The notes under the pieces: generated by a model
The model's input: the letters and a program-made list of their open reading frames with translations, nothing else
The model's database searches: none
Told to the model about the DNA's origin: nothing
Shown: in pieces, positions 17,278-27,465 of the stretch
Position numbering within the stretch: the stretch's first letter is position 1
Layout: each line of letters starts with the position of its first letter
NCBI GenBank assembly: GCA_017444485.1
Contig: JAFSWM010000092.1
Location: 1 to 46,363 of the forward strand
Direction of reading: 5' to 3'
DNA length: 46,363 bases
Source: Bacteroidaceae bacterium
GTDB lineage: Bacteria > Bacteroidota > Bacteroidia > Bacteroidales > Bacteroidaceae
Position numbers and translations under genes: made by a program

Positions 17278-17308
17278 CAAAGGTAGGGCTTGCAGGAATA
17301 ACTACCAA
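17278..17308 (-). promoter_or_regulatory. Promoter of tRNA-Asp
   Basis: On the minus strand TTGG (17305-17308), 19 bases, then TACCTTTG (17278-17285). This is a full match to the Bacteroidetes -33/-7 pattern, 18 bases upstream of the mature tRNA 5' end. Confidence 0.85.
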
Positions 17309-17420
17309 GAGTTTTCCTGTTTTTTTTCAATTATTGCTCGTTTTTTAAGGTAGAGCGTTTAGAATTGCTGTGTCTGAAATAAAGAAAACAATGGTTAAGA
17401 GGGACGGTATGAGGCGAATG

Positions 17421-17834
17421 CTACTTGTGGGCACTATAATACTTCAGGGCTTCATGCACATTGGCAATAATAGCACCGCTACTGTATGTGGCACCAGTCA
17501 TCGCGTCGGGACGGAGAGCAAGGGCTTGGCTAACGCTCTTACCTATGTATTGTTTGAAAATCTTGTTTTTGGCGCTGTTGAAGAACTCGGGCGTTTCTTG
17601 ATTGGGGAGTGCTTTTATGGCTTTCACCTTGTCGCCTACGATGGTAACTTCAAGCGGTACTGCACCCGCATAGCCGCATACTTTAGGCGTCAGTTTTGTG
17701 GTATTCACGACGTAGGCATCGCCCTTGCGGGTCATGATCCCATCGCCAGGCTTCAAGGATAGGAAAATGGTCAATGCGGCGGCGACAACCAGCACCGAGC
17801 ATAAGACAATGAGTATTGTTTTTCTATTCATCAT
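17421..17834 (-). CDS. Membrane-anchored FMN-binding domain protein
   Basis: 137 residues with one N-terminal membrane segment (about 6-26) and a single extracytoplasmic FMN_bind-type domain. The motif DAMTGATYSSGAI near the C-terminus matches the (S/T)GAT consensus whose Thr receives covalent FMN from ApbE-type transferases, as in RnfG and NqrC. Such proteins pass electrons outside the inner membrane. It is the last gene of the run that holds the polysaccharide export genes, 39 bases after the Wzz-like gene. No ApbE gene is in the window. The link to exopolysaccharide is by position only. Confidence 0.8.
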   Translation of the reverse strand: MMNRKTILIVLCSVLVVAAALTIFLSLKPGDGIMTRKGDAYVVNTTKLTPKVCGYAGAVPLEVTIVGDKVKAIKALPNQETPEFFNSAKNKIFKQYIGKSVSQALALRPDAMTGATYSSGAIIANVHEALKYYSAHK

Positions 17835-17873
17835 GGATTGAGTTTGTCAAGGGTTTGATTAAGATTGAAAAAA

Positions 17874-19118
17874 TTACCAACGTACACGTTTGTCGCGCGT
17901 GATGAAGACGATTGTAGAAATGATGAAGGCGAGGATGAGCGATTCTAATACCATTAACACACGTTGCGGCCCGGCATGCTTCACTGGCACGCTGGCGTTT
18001 TGAAGCACGGTGAACGCTGGTGTACGTTCCTGCACCTTACCCTTTGCGGTTTGCACCTGTGTGAGCAATTGGCTGTAAGTATTGAAAGCCAGTTGCATCT
18101 CATCTTCCAAGTCACGCTCTTTTGATTTAAAGGACTCCAACACCAGATCTTGGTTGGCATCAACAAATGTGGCGTAGTCGTGTTGTTTCTGCAGGTAACT
18201 GGAATGTGCCTTCTCGCAAAGTTTCTCTACATGTTCAAGGTCCCTTCTGGCTTTGACCGTACGATACTGTATGATGAAGTCTTGCAGGCGCTGGCGGACG
18301 GTGTCGGCTATAAGCGCTGCCACAAGAGGATCTTGTGCCGTCGTGGTGATTGTGATGACATCAGTCTTTTTATCGACGGTACAGTTGATGGATGCTTTTA
18401 TGGCGCGCATAATCGCATCTTCCTCAAATGTCAGGGCAAAAGGATTGACGGGGTCTGCTTCGCCGCGTGGTTCGCTCTTCGGTGGTGGTGCTATCCTGTT
18501 TTTCAATTTGTTCATTTCCACAGTCCACCACGGAGCTTTCTGCTTTGTTTTCAGATAATCTGCATACGTTCCCTTATATTTCCCGTCCTTGGTGGTTATT
18601 GGTATATCGAAGAGAGGAACAATGAAATCGGTGCTGCTTATCAAGTCGGGATAGAACATCGGAACGATGGCATCTGAGCCAGAAGAAGAGCCGACATTGA
18701 TGCCCAAGGAAGAAGCAAATCCGCTAAAGCCTCCGATATTTGTAGGGACGTTGTATTCTGGTGCGAGCATCACAGTCACCTTATAGTATCGAGGAATACA
18801 TAATGCCAACCACGATACCACTGCTCCGGTGATGACGAGGGGCAGGATGTATTTCCACTTGTTGTGCCAGATGCAACCGAAAATTGCGTTGATGCTGATT
18901 TTTTCAGACAAGACGGGGACTGTTGCAGCTGCGGGCTCCCCTACCCTCTCTTCGTCGCTATCTGAAATGACGGGGGTTGAGGTCTCATCTTTAGCAGTAT
19001 CGGGCTGCTCCGATTCCTCCCGAGGCATAAATTCCTCTTTGGCCTCGGTCGGGTTTACATCAGCAGGCTTCGTTTCAGCCTTGGTTTTCTTCTTTCTATA
19101 TAGACGCGGAAACTTCAT
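17874..19118 (-). CDS. Wzz-type polysaccharide chain-length/copolymerase protein
   Basis: 414 residues. The layout is typical: a first membrane segment at about 90-109, a large periplasmic region with a coiled coil (about 290-360, with ARRDLEHVEKLCEKAHSSYLQKQ), a Pro-containing VPVKHAGPQR segment and a second membrane segment at about 387-407. Such proteins control the length and export of O-antigen, capsule or exopolysaccharide together with an outer membrane SLBB protein, the neighbour here. An unusual extra is the N-terminal cytoplasmic tail of about 70 residues, rich in Glu, Asp, Lys and Pro. No C-terminal BY-kinase domain is present. It starts nine bases after the SLBB gene. Confidence 0.88.
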   Translation of the reverse strand: MKFPRLYRKKKTKAETKPADVNPTEAKEEFMPREESEQPDTAKDETSTPVISDSDEERVGEPAAATVPVLSEKISINAIFGCIWHNKWKYILPLVITGAVVSWLALCIPRYYKVTVMLAPEYNVPTNIGGFSGFASSLGINVGSSSGSDAIVPMFYPDLISSTDFIVPLFDIPITTKDGKYKGTYADYLKTKQKAPWWTVEMNKLKNRIAPPPKSEPRGEADPVNPFALTFEEDAIMRAIKASINCTVDKKTDVITITTTAQDPLVAALIADTVRQRLQDFIIQYRTVKARRDLEHVEKLCEKAHSSYLQKQHDYATFVDANQDLVLESFKSKERDLEDEMQLAFNTYSQLLTQVQTAKGKVQERTPAFTVLQNASVPVKHAGPQRVLMVLESLILAFIISTIVFITRDKRVRW

Positions 19119-19127
19119 TTGCTTGAC

Positions 19128-21635
19128 TTATTTCAGGACTGTGGCAAGGACGGCAGCGAGGCTCACGCCCATCGTGCCGAGAGAGAGCATCTCTGCAAAA
19201 CTGAGCCCTTTGCGCGATGCCCTGGAGGGAACGACGATTTCGCAGCCTGGCTCAATGTCACGACTACTACGCACGCGGGTGACAGTGCCGTTCATATTGA
19301 CAGCAAACACGCGGTGTTTGCGAGCGCGCTGTGTGAAACCACCGCTCTGGTTGATGTAATAACTCAGCGGTGCTCCCTCGCGATAAGTGATGCTGTTGGG
19401 ATAGATCACCTCGCCGTTGGTTGATACGATATTGGTGAACTGCGGGATAATGAGTCTGTCGCCGTTGCGAAGCACCACGTCCCACTCACTACCAGGCTCT
19501 GCCAAAGCTCGGTCAAGGTAGATACCGACGCTTCTTGTATCGCTCAGTTCGAGTTTGCGAACGTCAATGCTGTCGGTCACGATGAGTTTGAGCAGGGTGT
19601 TTCGTTTCAGTTGTTCCTCATAGGTCAGTACGCGTTCCAAGCGCGCACCATGCGCATACGCATCCTTTGTGAGTCCACCAGCCATCTCTATGAGGTCGGT
19701 GAGGCGCATCTCCTTGCGAGTGAGTGAGAACGTACCTTCGAAGTTGATTTCTCCAGAGGCATGGACGTGTTCCTGCTCTATATATCCTGGGCTACGGCGC
19801 ACATACACCTCATCGAAGGGCTCAAGGATGAAGGCGGTGTCTGCGCCGACCACAAGACCGTTGCGCAATTCGAAACTATACCATCGCGCAGTCAGCGCAC
19901 CCGTGGCATTGGCAGCACGGTCTCTGACACGCCGCGACACATCCACACGCACCAGGCTGGCGGCATCCTTCAATCCACCGGCCTGTATGATGAAGTCTTC
20001 AATACTGGTGTTGGCCACGAAGTCGTAAACGCCAGCCGACTGCACCTCGCCATATATGCTCATGGTACGCTCTTCGTGCAGGTCGCGGGTTGAGGCGATG
20101 AAGACCACATCGCGACTCTGCAACACCACATCGGGTTCGGTATGCGCCAAGACGCCGCTGAGGTTCACGGAAATGGCTTCGGTGGTATTGTCTGCGCGAC
20201 GACGATGGATAAGGGCACGTCCGGTGTAAGCGTTTTCGGTCAGGCCACCTGCACGCTCTATGAGTTGGCGAAGCGTAGTGACTTCGCCGTCCACTTGGTA
20301 CATGCCTTGTCTACGCACCTCGCCCTTCAGTTCTACAGCATTGCGGTAGCGGTTGAGGGTGCTGTCCACATATACGCTGTCGCCGTCGGCCATGCGGAAC
20401 GCGGCCCGCTCGCCTGGTGTGACGCTATATACTGCGAGTTCGCCACCCTGCTTACGAACGAGGCTGATGTTGTCAGGATAGGCATCACCAGCCAGGCCGC
20501 CTGCATAATCAAGCAATCGGGCCAGGCTCTCGCCAGGCAGCAGTTCGTATAACATGGGGCGCTTCACCCTTCAGTCCACACGCACAAGACTTTGGTAGGC
20601 TCCGACCTGTATGATGTCATCGCTATGCAGACGCACGTTGCCGGTCAGTTTTCCGTTGAGCAGATAATCATAGATATCCACCGTGCTGATAACGCGTCCG
20701 CCTCGGATGACTTTGATGTTGCGCATTGTACCAATGTCGGTCACGCCGCCAGCCATATACAAGGCATGAAACACCGTGGCAAAGGCCGAGAGCGTGAATG
20801 TTCCGGGCGATACGACGTCGCCCATCACGCTGACAGTTATGGTGCGTGTCTGACCTACGGTGAGCCTGATCTGAGAACTCTGGTAATGACGCCCGATGGT
20901 GGAACGTAGGCGTGCAGTGGCTTGGTTGACGGTAAGGCCGCTGACACTCACGGGTCCATAGCCTTTCAAGTCGATCACGCCCTCTGGGGAAACGGTCACC
21001 TCAAAGTTTTTCTGCGAAGCACCGTAGATATCCACATAAACCTGGTCGCCAGGTCCCAAACGATAGTCGGCAGGAACAGCAATGTTCATCTCGGGCTCAA
21101 ACGTCAGATTCTCCTGTCTGAAGATGTCGTGGCCGAAGATGCGCGGACCCTGCTGCTCCTGGGAGCGGGCATAGCGCTCTTGGCGTTGGTCTGTAGAATC
21201 AGCGCTGAAGTAGTAGAGCGCATCATCGTAATCCATGTCGCGCTCACGATCATTTTCGTACTGCCGCTGCCGGTTGCGGGGCTGTATAGATTGGCGTTCG
21301 CGGTCGTTGTCGTTGGCATTGTTACGGCGTGTCTCACCATTGCGTTGCCTTGTACGCGGTGTGCCCTGCTGAACGTCGCGCCGCCCTGTGGTGCCGCTCT
21401 GTTGCATTCGCTCATAGCGATCGCGCACACGCCGTATTTGCTCTACCGTCACACCACGCTCCACAAGTTTCGTGGTCAGTTCGCTGCGCGAAGTACCTCG
21501 GGCTGCCTCGCTGACAATATATTCCAACACTTGGTCGTCGGTCATTCCGGATTGTGCATACACGGGCATTGCGGCACACAAGAGGAAGGACACGAGCGCA
21601 GCAAATCCAGTCAGTCTGGAACGATATATCTTCAT
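19128..21635 (-). pseudogene. SLBB-domain polysaccharide export protein, interrupted by an in-frame TGA
   Basis: One reading frame of 836 codons (834 residues if the internal TGA were sense) begins with a signal peptide (MKIYRSRLTG...PVYAQ; a second ATG at 21653 is possible). It continues through an Arg/Gln/Asn-rich low-complexity region, the polysaccharide export domain (YRLGPGDQVYVDIYG) and repeated SLBB domains (VSVMGDVVSPGTF; IYGEVQSAGVY), and ends in a hydrophobic C-terminus. At 20571-20573 the frame is cut by TGA between RVD and RVKRPM, then continues without shift. The TGA falls where SLBB domains have their conserved Gly, so one change from GGA explains it. Intact relatives form the outer membrane pore for polysaccharide export. 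If real, the stop gives a 354-residue N-terminal product; a GTG at 20567 could restart the rest. Confidence 0.8.
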
Positions 21636-21684
21636 AGCAAAAGTTTCTTTCATACCTAATGATTTAAACGGCGGCAAGCGCTGA

Positions 21685-22620
21685 TTATTGCACGCTTTCG
21701 GGTGTTTTCTGCACAAGCAGTCGGATTGTGGCGGTGTCGGTGGGATAGACCGTCTCGGTGGGCTGACGAGGAACGCTGTTTTCATCACCCACAAACTCCC
21801 CGAGGAACATCCCGCGAATGGTGCGACCCTCGGCAGCAATCTCATCGCGAAGGAACGAAACGACATTGTCGCGAATTTGAGTGGAACTGCCAGAGGTATG
21901 GAACGCACGGTCGCGCGGATAGTCCACATAGTCTATTACTAAGGGTTTGTCGGAAAGTTCGAGCGCCTGCATGACGGATTGAAGCACCTGTGGCAATCGC
22001 ACGAACACCTGTCCCATGGCTTCGCGCACGCGGTCGAGTGAGGCCCATCGCTGCTCGCGGTAGCCCAGGCGCAGGCCTATGAAATCCACAAAAGACCAGC
22101 GGGCAGCGGCTTCGGCCACACCATCGTGGGCGTTGCAGACGCTGATGCCAAAGAGGTGGTCGGAGAAGGTGGAAGCAAGTTTGGCGGCGAATGGTTCATC
22201 GCACCGCACCGCACGCTCGTCGCCGCATACGAGCACCACGGCCTTTAAGCGATGTCGTCGTACAACTGACAGCACCTCGTGCACACGTTCTGGTCCTAAG
22301 TCCATGGCCAGCGTGTCTGGCACGGCAAGAAACACATCGAGCCCAACCGTGTCGCACACAGCGAGCAGGGTATCGAGACGCGCAAGGCACGATTCAGCCG
22401 TATCGCCTACTGCCACACGCACTGCCGCGATGCCCTGAGCACGCATATCGGCGAGCGAGGCAGCCACTATGTCGCTATTGCCAAGCGGCACATCGGTGCG
22501 TAGTGCCAGTCCAGCAAAGTATGCGGATGGCAGCGCCTTTTGCGACCATGCTGGAAGGTAGGCACAGGCGGCGAGGAGCATCGCAAAGAGGCAGGCCAAT
22601 GGTGTGAAGTTCTTATTCAT
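21685..22620 (-). CDS. Predicted lipoprotein with a TIM-barrel (glycoside-hydrolase-like) domain
   Basis: 311 residues from the ATG at 22620, chosen because the signal peptide starts here (MNKNFTPLACLFAMLLAACA). LAAC is a lipobox with Cys19. The rest shows alternating strands and helices of a beta/alpha barrel: GIAAVRVAVGD, GLDVFLAVPDTLAMDL, LKAVVLVCGDE, FGISVCNAHDG, FVDFIGLRLGYRE and DKPLVIDYVDYPRD. That order resembles glycoside-hydrolase-type barrels, but I cannot pick the catalytic pair. It sits 58 bases after metH and 49 bases before the polysaccharide export gene, so a role in polysaccharide trimming or release at the envelope is plausible. The family is uncertain. Confidence 0.6.
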   Translation of the reverse strand: MNKNFTPLACLFAMLLAACAYLPAWSQKALPSAYFAGLALRTDVPLGNSDIVAASLADMRAQGIAAVRVAVGDTAESCLARLDTLLAVCDTVGLDVFLAVPDTLAMDLGPERVHEVLSVVRRHRLKAVVLVCGDERAVRCDEPFAAKLASTFSDHLFGISVCNAHDGVAEAAARWSFVDFIGLRLGYREQRWASLDRVREAMGQVFVRLPQVLQSVMQALELSDKPLVIDYVDYPRDRAFHTSGSSTQIRDNVVSFLRDEIAAEGRTIRGMFLGEFVGDENSVPRQPTETVYPTDTATIRLLVQKTPESVQ

Positions 22621-22678
22621 TGTCGGAGTGTATTCAGAAGATGGGTACTGAGGAATACGTGGGCTGACAAGACATTTG

Positions 22679-25414
22679 TCAGTCAAACAATCGCAGTCGG
22701 TTGGCACGTGCCTCTTCTATCGGGGTGAGCGGCTCGCGGGGGCGTGCGGCTATCTCGCGCAGTTGTGCATATTCGGCGTTAATCTCATTGAGGTAGGCTG
22801 TGCGGGTGGCAGGGTTCAACACTTTGGCCGCCACCAGCACCATCTGGCTCGCGTCCTTGGTCCAGAGCACAGGCCCCTTATAGCATGGCGCTATCTTCAA
22901 GGCCGTATGCATCTTGCTCGTAGTGGCACCGCCCACGCACACTGGCACACTGACACCGGCGACGTCCAGGGCCTTCACGGTGTTTACCATCTCGTCGAGG
23001 CTCGGCGTGATCAGTCCGCTCAGGCCAATAAGTTCGGCATGCGTTTCAATGGCGGCTTCCACGATTCTCTCTGCAGGTACCATCACGCCGAGGTCGGTGA
23101 TGTCGTAACTATTGCAGGCCAGTACCACACTCACAATATTTTTTCCAATGTCGTGCACATCGCCCTTCACCGTGGCAAGCAACACGCGGCCTGCACTGCT
23201 TCCCGTCTGCTTTTCTGCCTCTATATACGGCTCCAGCACGGCCACCGCACGCTTCATCACGCGAGCCGTCTTGATGACCTGCGGCAGGAACATCTTTCCC
23301 TGCCCGAAGAGTTCGCCCACGCGGTTCATGCCTTCCATCAGCGGTCCCTCTATCACGTTGATGGCATGAGGATAGAGGCTGCGAAGTTGTTCCACAAGCG
23401 ATTCAATGTCGCGCTCATCGCCCCTGCGCAGTTTCTCGGCCAGGAGTGCCTGTGGGCTGAGGCTCTCGGCAGAGGCGACGGGCGACTGTGCCGCTCTGGT
23501 TTTCAAGTCCATCGTCTGCGCAGCCAGATCGGTGAGACGCTGCGTAGCATCGCTGCGACGGCAGAGCAAAGCATCTTCGATGATCGACACATGGTCGGCA
23601 GGCAGGTCGGCGTAGGTCAACGAGGTATTGGGATTGACGATGCCCATATCCATTCCAGCGGCGATGGCATGGTACAAAAAGACGGCATGCATGGCCTCGC
23701 GGATGTAATTGTTCCCACGGAAGGCGAAACTCAGGTTGCTCACCCCACCGCTGACATGGGCAAAGGGCAGATTGTGACGTATCCAGCCCGCCGCACGAAT
23801 GAAGTCGAGTGCGTAACGGTCGTGCTCGGGCATGCCCGTACATACCGCGAGGATATTGGGATCGAAGATGATGTCATCGGGGGCGAGCCCTACTATTTCG
23901 GTGAGGAGATGATAGGCTCGCTCACAGATGGCGATGCGGCGCTCGTAGGTGGTGGCTTGCCCTTGTTCATCGAAAGCCATCACCACAACGGCTGCTCCAT
24001 AAGCCTTCACATCGCGGGCATGCGACAGGAACTCTGTCTCGCCATTCTTGAGCGAGATGCTATTGACCACACACTTTCCCTGAATACAACCCAGGGCCGT
24101 CAGCACCACGTCCCAGTCACTGCTGTCCACCATAAAGGGGACACGCGCCACATCGGGCTCGGCGGCCAGGAGGTTGAGGAAATGGGCCATTTCGTGCTTG
24201 GCATCAAGTAGCCCGTCGTCCATATTGATATCGATCACCTGCGCACCGGCCTCCACCTGTGCGCGTGCTATTCCCACTGCCTCGCCATATTGTTTCTCCT
24301 TGATGAGCCGCAAGAATTTGCGCGAGCCGGCCACGTTGAGGCGTTCGCCCACATTGACGAACCGGCAGTCGGTGGTCTGCTCCCAACGGTCGAGGCCTGC
24401 AAGACGAAAAGCATGGCTGCGGGCTACGGGGCGACGAGGCGTGGCCTGTTTGACCAACGCGGGCAGGCGGGCTATGTGCTCGTCGGTGGTGCCGCAACAC
24501 CCGCCGACTACATTCACCAGCCCTTCATCCAAGAAGGTTTTTATCTCCTCGGCCATACGCTCGGGAGTTTGTGCGTAGTGGCCCATCGCGTCGGGCAGTC
24601 CTGCATTGGGGTGGCACGACACATAGCACGGAGCCTCGCGGGCCAAAACACGTAGGAATGGTAGCAAATCGTGCGCTCCAAACGAGCAGTTCAGTCCCAT
24701 GGTCAGCACGCTGGGCCGGAGCAATGTTGTCAGCAGGGCTTCTATGGTCTGCCCGGAGAGTATGCGGCCCGACGTGTCAGCGATGGTGGCGGAAACCATC
24801 TGTGGCACTCCCCTACCCGACTGCTCCATAGCCTGCTCGGCGGCTATCAGGGCCGCCTTCGCATTGAGAGAGTCAAAGACGGTCTCGATGAGCAGGGCGT
24901 CCACCCCGCCTTCTATCAAGGCTGTCATCTGCGTGAGGTAGGCAGCACACAGCGCGTCGAATGTCAGTGTGCGCAGTGCAGGGTCGTTCACGTCGGGACT
25001 CATGGAGAGCGTGCGGTTGGTGGGGCCCACGCTACCTACCACAAAACGAGGCCGCCCGTCGCGCGAAGCAAACTCGTCGGCCACGCTACGTGCGATTTGC
25101 GCACCGGCTCGGTTCATTTCTTCGCACAATGCCTCACAGCCATAGTCGGACTGGGAAATGACCTGTGCGGAGAAAGTATTGGTGGTGATGATATCTGCGC
25201 CGGCCTCCAAGTACCTGCGATGAACCTCCTCCACGATGGCGGGCTGCGAGAGGCACAGCAAGTCGTTGTTGCCGCGCTGCATACCGGCCAATTGGCCAAA
25301 ACGAGCGCCACGAAAGTCCTCCTCGCTCAGGTTGAAACGCTGAAGCATCGTGCCCGTGGCGCCATCGAGCACCAGCACACGCTCCTGCAAGGTCTGTTCA
25401 AGGAGGGACTTCAT
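22679..25414 (-). CDS. metH: Cobalamin-dependent methionine synthase lacking the reactivation domain
   Basis: 911 residues. Domain 1 (about 1-325) binds homocysteine through zinc, with Cys243 (GLNCSFG) and Cys306/307 (GGCCGTT). Domain 2 (about 345-610) binds methyltetrahydrofolate ([24 protein letters not shown]). The cap and B12 domain (about 645-895) carries DVHDIGKN with the cobalt ligand His754, and SGLITPSL. It transfers the methyl group of methyltetrahydrofolate to homocysteine in the cytosol. The protein stops after [17 protein letters not shown], just where the C-terminal S-adenosylmethionine activation domain begins in the 1227-residue E. coli enzyme. A separate reactivating protein would be needed. 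It starts nine bases after smpB; no B12 riboswitch is visible. Confidence 0.95.
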   Translation of the reverse strand: MKSLLEQTLQERVLVLDGATGTMLQRFNLSEEDFRGARFGQLAGMQRGNNDLLCLSQPAIVEEVHRRYLEAGADIITTNTFSAQVISQSDYGCEALCEEMNRAGAQIARSVADEFASRDGRPRFVVGSVGPTNRTLSMSPDVNDPALRTLTFDALCAAYLTQMTALIEGGVDALLIETVFDSLNAKAALIAAEQAMEQSGRGVPQMVSATIADTSGRILSGQTIEALLTTLLRPSVLTMGLNCSFGAHDLLPFLRVLAREAPCYVSCHPNAGLPDAMGHYAQTPERMAEEIKTFLDEGLVNVVGGCCGTTDEHIARLPALVKQATPRRPVARSHAFRLAGLDRWEQTTDCRFVNVGERLNVAGSRKFLRLIKEKQYGEAVGIARAQVEAGAQVIDINMDDGLLDAKHEMAHFLNLLAAEPDVARVPFMVDSSDWDVVLTALGCIQGKCVVNSISLKNGETEFLSHARDVKAYGAAVVVMAFDEQGQATTYERRIAICERAYHLLTEIVGLAPDDIIFDPNILAVCTGMPEHDRYALDFIRAAGWIRHNLPFAHVSGGVSNLSFAFRGNNYIREAMHAVFLYHAIAAGMDMGIVNPNTSLTYADLPADHVSIIEDALLCRRSDATQRLTDLAAQTMDLKTRAAQSPVASAESLSPQALLAEKLRRGDERDIESLVEQLRSLYPHAINVIEGPLMEGMNRVGELFGQGKMFLPQVIKTARVMKRAVAVLEPYIEAEKQTGSSAGRVLLATVKGDVHDIGKNIVSVVLACNSYDITDLGVMVPAERIVEAAIETHAELIGLSGLITPSLDEMVNTVKALDVAGVSVPVCVGGATTSKMHTALKIAPCYKGPVLWTKDASQMVLVAAKVLNPATRTAYLNEINAEYAQLREIAARPREPLTPIEEARANRLRLFD

Positions 25415-25423
25415 CGGTGTGGC

Positions 25424-25885
25424 CTAATAATTCTTCTGAAAAGCACGCCCCATCTCGCGCTTGGCTTCGCGCTCCTTGATGCCCTGGCGCTTGTCGTAAT
25501 CGCGCTTGCCACGACAGAGCGCAATGTCGAGTTTGGCAAGGCCCTTCTCGTTGATATAGAGCAGCAACGGGACGATGGTGATGCCCGGCGACTTACTCTC
25601 GTTGGCCAGTTCGCGTATCTCGCGACGGTTGAGCAACAACTTGCGCTCACGGAGCGGGGTATGGTTGCGGAAAGAGCCGAAAGCGTACTCGGCGATGTAC
25701 ATATTCTTCACCCATACCTCTCCATCCTGCACCAGGCAGTAGGTATCGGCCAGGCCGGCCTTTCCGGCACGGATGCTCATGATTTCTGTGCCATAGAGCA
25801 CCAAGCCCGCGGTGAACGTCTTGAGGATATGATAATCGAACTGCGCTCGGCGGTTCTTGATCTGGATTTGTAGCGGTTTTTTCAT
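25424..25885 (-). CDS. smpB: SsrA-binding protein SmpB
   Basis: 153 residues from the ATG at 25885; a GTG two codons earlier is less likely. Family signatures are visible: [10 protein letters not shown] at the start, [46 protein letters not shown], and the basic C-terminal tail [20 protein letters not shown] that enters the ribosomal A site. SmpB carries tmRNA to stalled ribosomes for trans-translation. It sits two bases after the DMP19-like gene and nine before metH, in one leftward transcript. Confidence 0.96.
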   Translation of the reverse strand: MKKPLQIQIKNRRAQFDYHILKTFTAGLVLYGTEIMSIRAGKAGLADTYCLVQDGEVWVKNMYIAEYAFGSFRNHTPLRERKLLLNRREIRELANESKSPGITIVPLLLYINEKGLAKLDIALCRGKRDYDKRQGIKEREAKREMGRAFQKNY

Positions 25886-25887
25886 GC

Positions 25888-26391
25888 TCACTCAATGGTC
25901 ACAAAATCATTCAAGTGGGCGTCCACATAGGTCGCCACGGCTTCTACATAGGCATCAACGTGATCAATAAACGTGTCGTCGAGTTCGTCAAACTCAGGGT
26001 GCGACTCATAGAGCGCCATAAACTCGTCGTCGTCCATCTCGGCGGTCAGTTCGGCGGCATAACGCCTATAAAGGTGCGCGGCCTCATAGACCATCTTGGA
26101 CAACTCGCGCAGGCCCCACAAGCGCATCATCTTGGCAAACGGATTGCGAAAAAAGAAATCGCCCCAGCCATTGTGAATCAACTGAATAAAGCCTCCCTCC
26201 TCCACCTCGGTACGCAACACATCAAAGGCCCAGAGCGTGAGTTGCTCGGTAGAGAGGCGTTCCATGGACTCTGCGGTGATCTCACCGCCTGCAGCCTCAC
26301 GAACAGCCTTTGTCACGGCCTCAAGGAAGCCAGCGGGACCGCCCTGCTCTGCCGCACAGCGCAATACGTCGTCTTTTATCGTGATAGTCAT
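25888..26391 (-). CDS. DMP19-family (DUF4375) protein
   Basis: 167 residues, acidic and helical. The central segment (about 43-110, [35 protein letters not shown]) is the signature of the DUF4375/DMP19 family. The Neisseria founder is a dimeric DNA mimic that blocks a transcription factor, but most members are uncharacterised, so function should not be transferred. It is the first gene after a clear promoter at 26441-26471 and heads the run leading to smpB, metH and the polysaccharide genes. Confidence 0.75.
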   Translation of the reverse strand: MTITIKDDVLRCAAEQGGPAGFLEAVTKAVREAAGGEITAESMERLSTEQLTLWAFDVLRTEVEEGGFIQLIHNGWGDFFFRNPFAKMMRLWGLRELSKMVYEAAHLYRRYAAELTAEMDDDEFMALYESHPEFDELDDTFIDHVDAYVEAVATYVDAHLNDFVTIE

Positions 26392-26440
26392 CGTGTCTGC
26401 TATTCTCGCAACGCGCTATGCGACAGCGCGAAGCGGCGTG

Positions 26441-26471
26441 CAAAGTTACCGCATTCTCACCAAACCTCCAA
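26441..26471 (-). promoter_or_regulatory. Promoter of the DMP19-smpB-metH run
   Basis: On the minus strand TTGG (26468-26471), 19 bases, then TAACTTTG (26441-26448). The ATG of the DMP19-like gene follows 49 bases after the -7 box. No other good promoter is seen down to 17421, so this one may serve seven genes. Confidence 0.85.
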
Positions 26472-26579
26472 GCGTTGTACGAGTTCGTTTGGAATAGGCC
26501 GCACCGCGCATTCTGGTGCACCGCGACTTCCCTATTTACAGAGCAGTGGACACAAGGTGCGTTGTAGGAAAAACTACAT

Positions 26580-26603
26580 CCGTGTGACTTTAAAGTCACA
26601 CGG
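26580..26603. repeat. Perfect 24-base palindrome
   Basis: CCGTGTGACTTT followed by its exact reverse complement. As RNA it makes a hairpin with an AT centre but no U-tract; as DNA it is a symmetric site for a dimeric protein. It lies about 110 bases upstream of the -33 box for the smpB run. Confidence 0.6.
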
Positions 26604-26720
26604 ACCTAGTTTATACGACGTCGCTATGTAGGTTTGAGAATATCGGGAGCGGACGTGCAGACATAGGTTTTCATCAATTCCTACTCGCTCTGTGCAACAT
26701 ATACCCCTTTCCTGCTCAAC

Positions 26721-26752
26721 CCTGGGAGCGTGGGCGTCTCGCCCGCGACAGC
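26721..26752. repeat. GC-rich intergenic hairpin element
   Basis: A segment with GTGGGCG and TCGCCCGCG that can fold on itself, in an otherwise AT-rich gap. It has the look of a dispersed intergenic repeat, but no second copy is seen in this window. Confidence 0.35.
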
Positions 26753-26822
26753 TAGTATCTCGGCGCAGGACTTCACCCTACACTAAAAATCCGCATCAAC
26801 CTGGGCAAAAACAACATTTATC

Positions 26823-26868
26823 AAAAAAAGAAACAAAACTCCCCGAACCTGACGGCACGGGGAGTTTT
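26823..26868 (-). terminator. Terminator of the ribosomal supercluster
   Basis: On the minus strand AAAACTCCCCG pairs with CGGGGAGTTTT (11 base pairs, 26835-26845 with 26858-26868), loop 12, then GTTTC and seven T. It starts 32 bases after the rplQ stop. Confidence 0.93.
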
Positions 26869-26899
26869 CGTATTGTGGGAAGAAATGTATTGAATACGA

Positions 26900-27457
26900 T
26901 TATTCAACAGGCTGGGTGGTGTCCTCGTCGGTCTCAGCGGCGGGAACTTCAGCGGTCGGGGCTTCCTCGGCTACGGGAACCTCTTCTGTAACGTCCTCTG
27001 CAGCCTGCGCCTCTTCGGCAGCGGGAGCAGCGTCAGCGGCTTTCTTGCCACCACGGCGGCTGCGACGCGTGGCCTTCTTCTGAGTCTTGGCCATGTTTTC
27101 ATCGTAATCAACGAGTTCGATGAAACACATGTCTGCGCCATCGCTGGGACGGAAACCTGTCTTGATAATACGCGTGTAGCCACCAGGACGATCGCCTACC
27201 TTCTGCGAAATCTCCTTGAAAAGTTCGGTGACAGCGAACTTATCCTGCAGATAACGGAAAACGACGCGGCGATTGGTAGTAGTGTCGGTCTTGCACTTCG
27301 TGATGAGCGGCTCGACATACTTCTTCAGGGCCTTAGCCTTGGCGAGAGTCGTAGTGATTCTTTTGTGCTTGATCAGAGAAACGGACATGTTTGCGAGCAT
27401 GGCGTTCCTATGAGAAGCAGTACGGCTCAGATGGTTGAATTTCTTGTTGTGTCTCAT
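26900..27457 (-). CDS. rplQ: 50S ribosomal protein L17
   Basis: 185 residues. The L17 core is clear ([24 protein letters not shown] at the start; [45 protein letters not shown]). It is longer than the 127-residue E. coli protein because of a tail of about 55 residues rich in Ala, Glu, Pro and Val, acidic and probably disordered. It is the last gene of the cluster, eight bases after rpoA, followed by a strong terminator. Confidence 0.97.
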   Translation of the reverse strand: MRHNKKFNHLSRTASHRNAMLANMSVSLIKHKRITTTLAKAKALKKYVEPLITKCKTDTTTNRRVVFRYLQDKFAVTELFKEISQKVGDRPGGYTRIIKTGFRPSDGADMCFIELVDYDENMAKTQKKATRRSRRGGKKAADAAPAAEEAQAAEDVTEEVPVAEEAPTAEVPAAETDEDTTQPVE

Positions 27458-27465
27458 TGGTGAGT

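Larger units (their letters stand above)
26472..26822. other. Non-coding gap between rplQ terminator and the smpB run
   Basis: No gene. It holds a perfect 24-base palindrome at 26580-26603 and a GC-rich hairpin element at 26721-26752, both listed separately. A short stem GTAG/CTAC lies just before the palindrome (26564-26577). Confidence 0.6.

Noticed and set aside
20571-20573. TGA read as glycine throughout this genome
   Set aside because: rplC, secY, metH and the TonB-C gene all end naturally at TGA, so TGA is a normal stop here.
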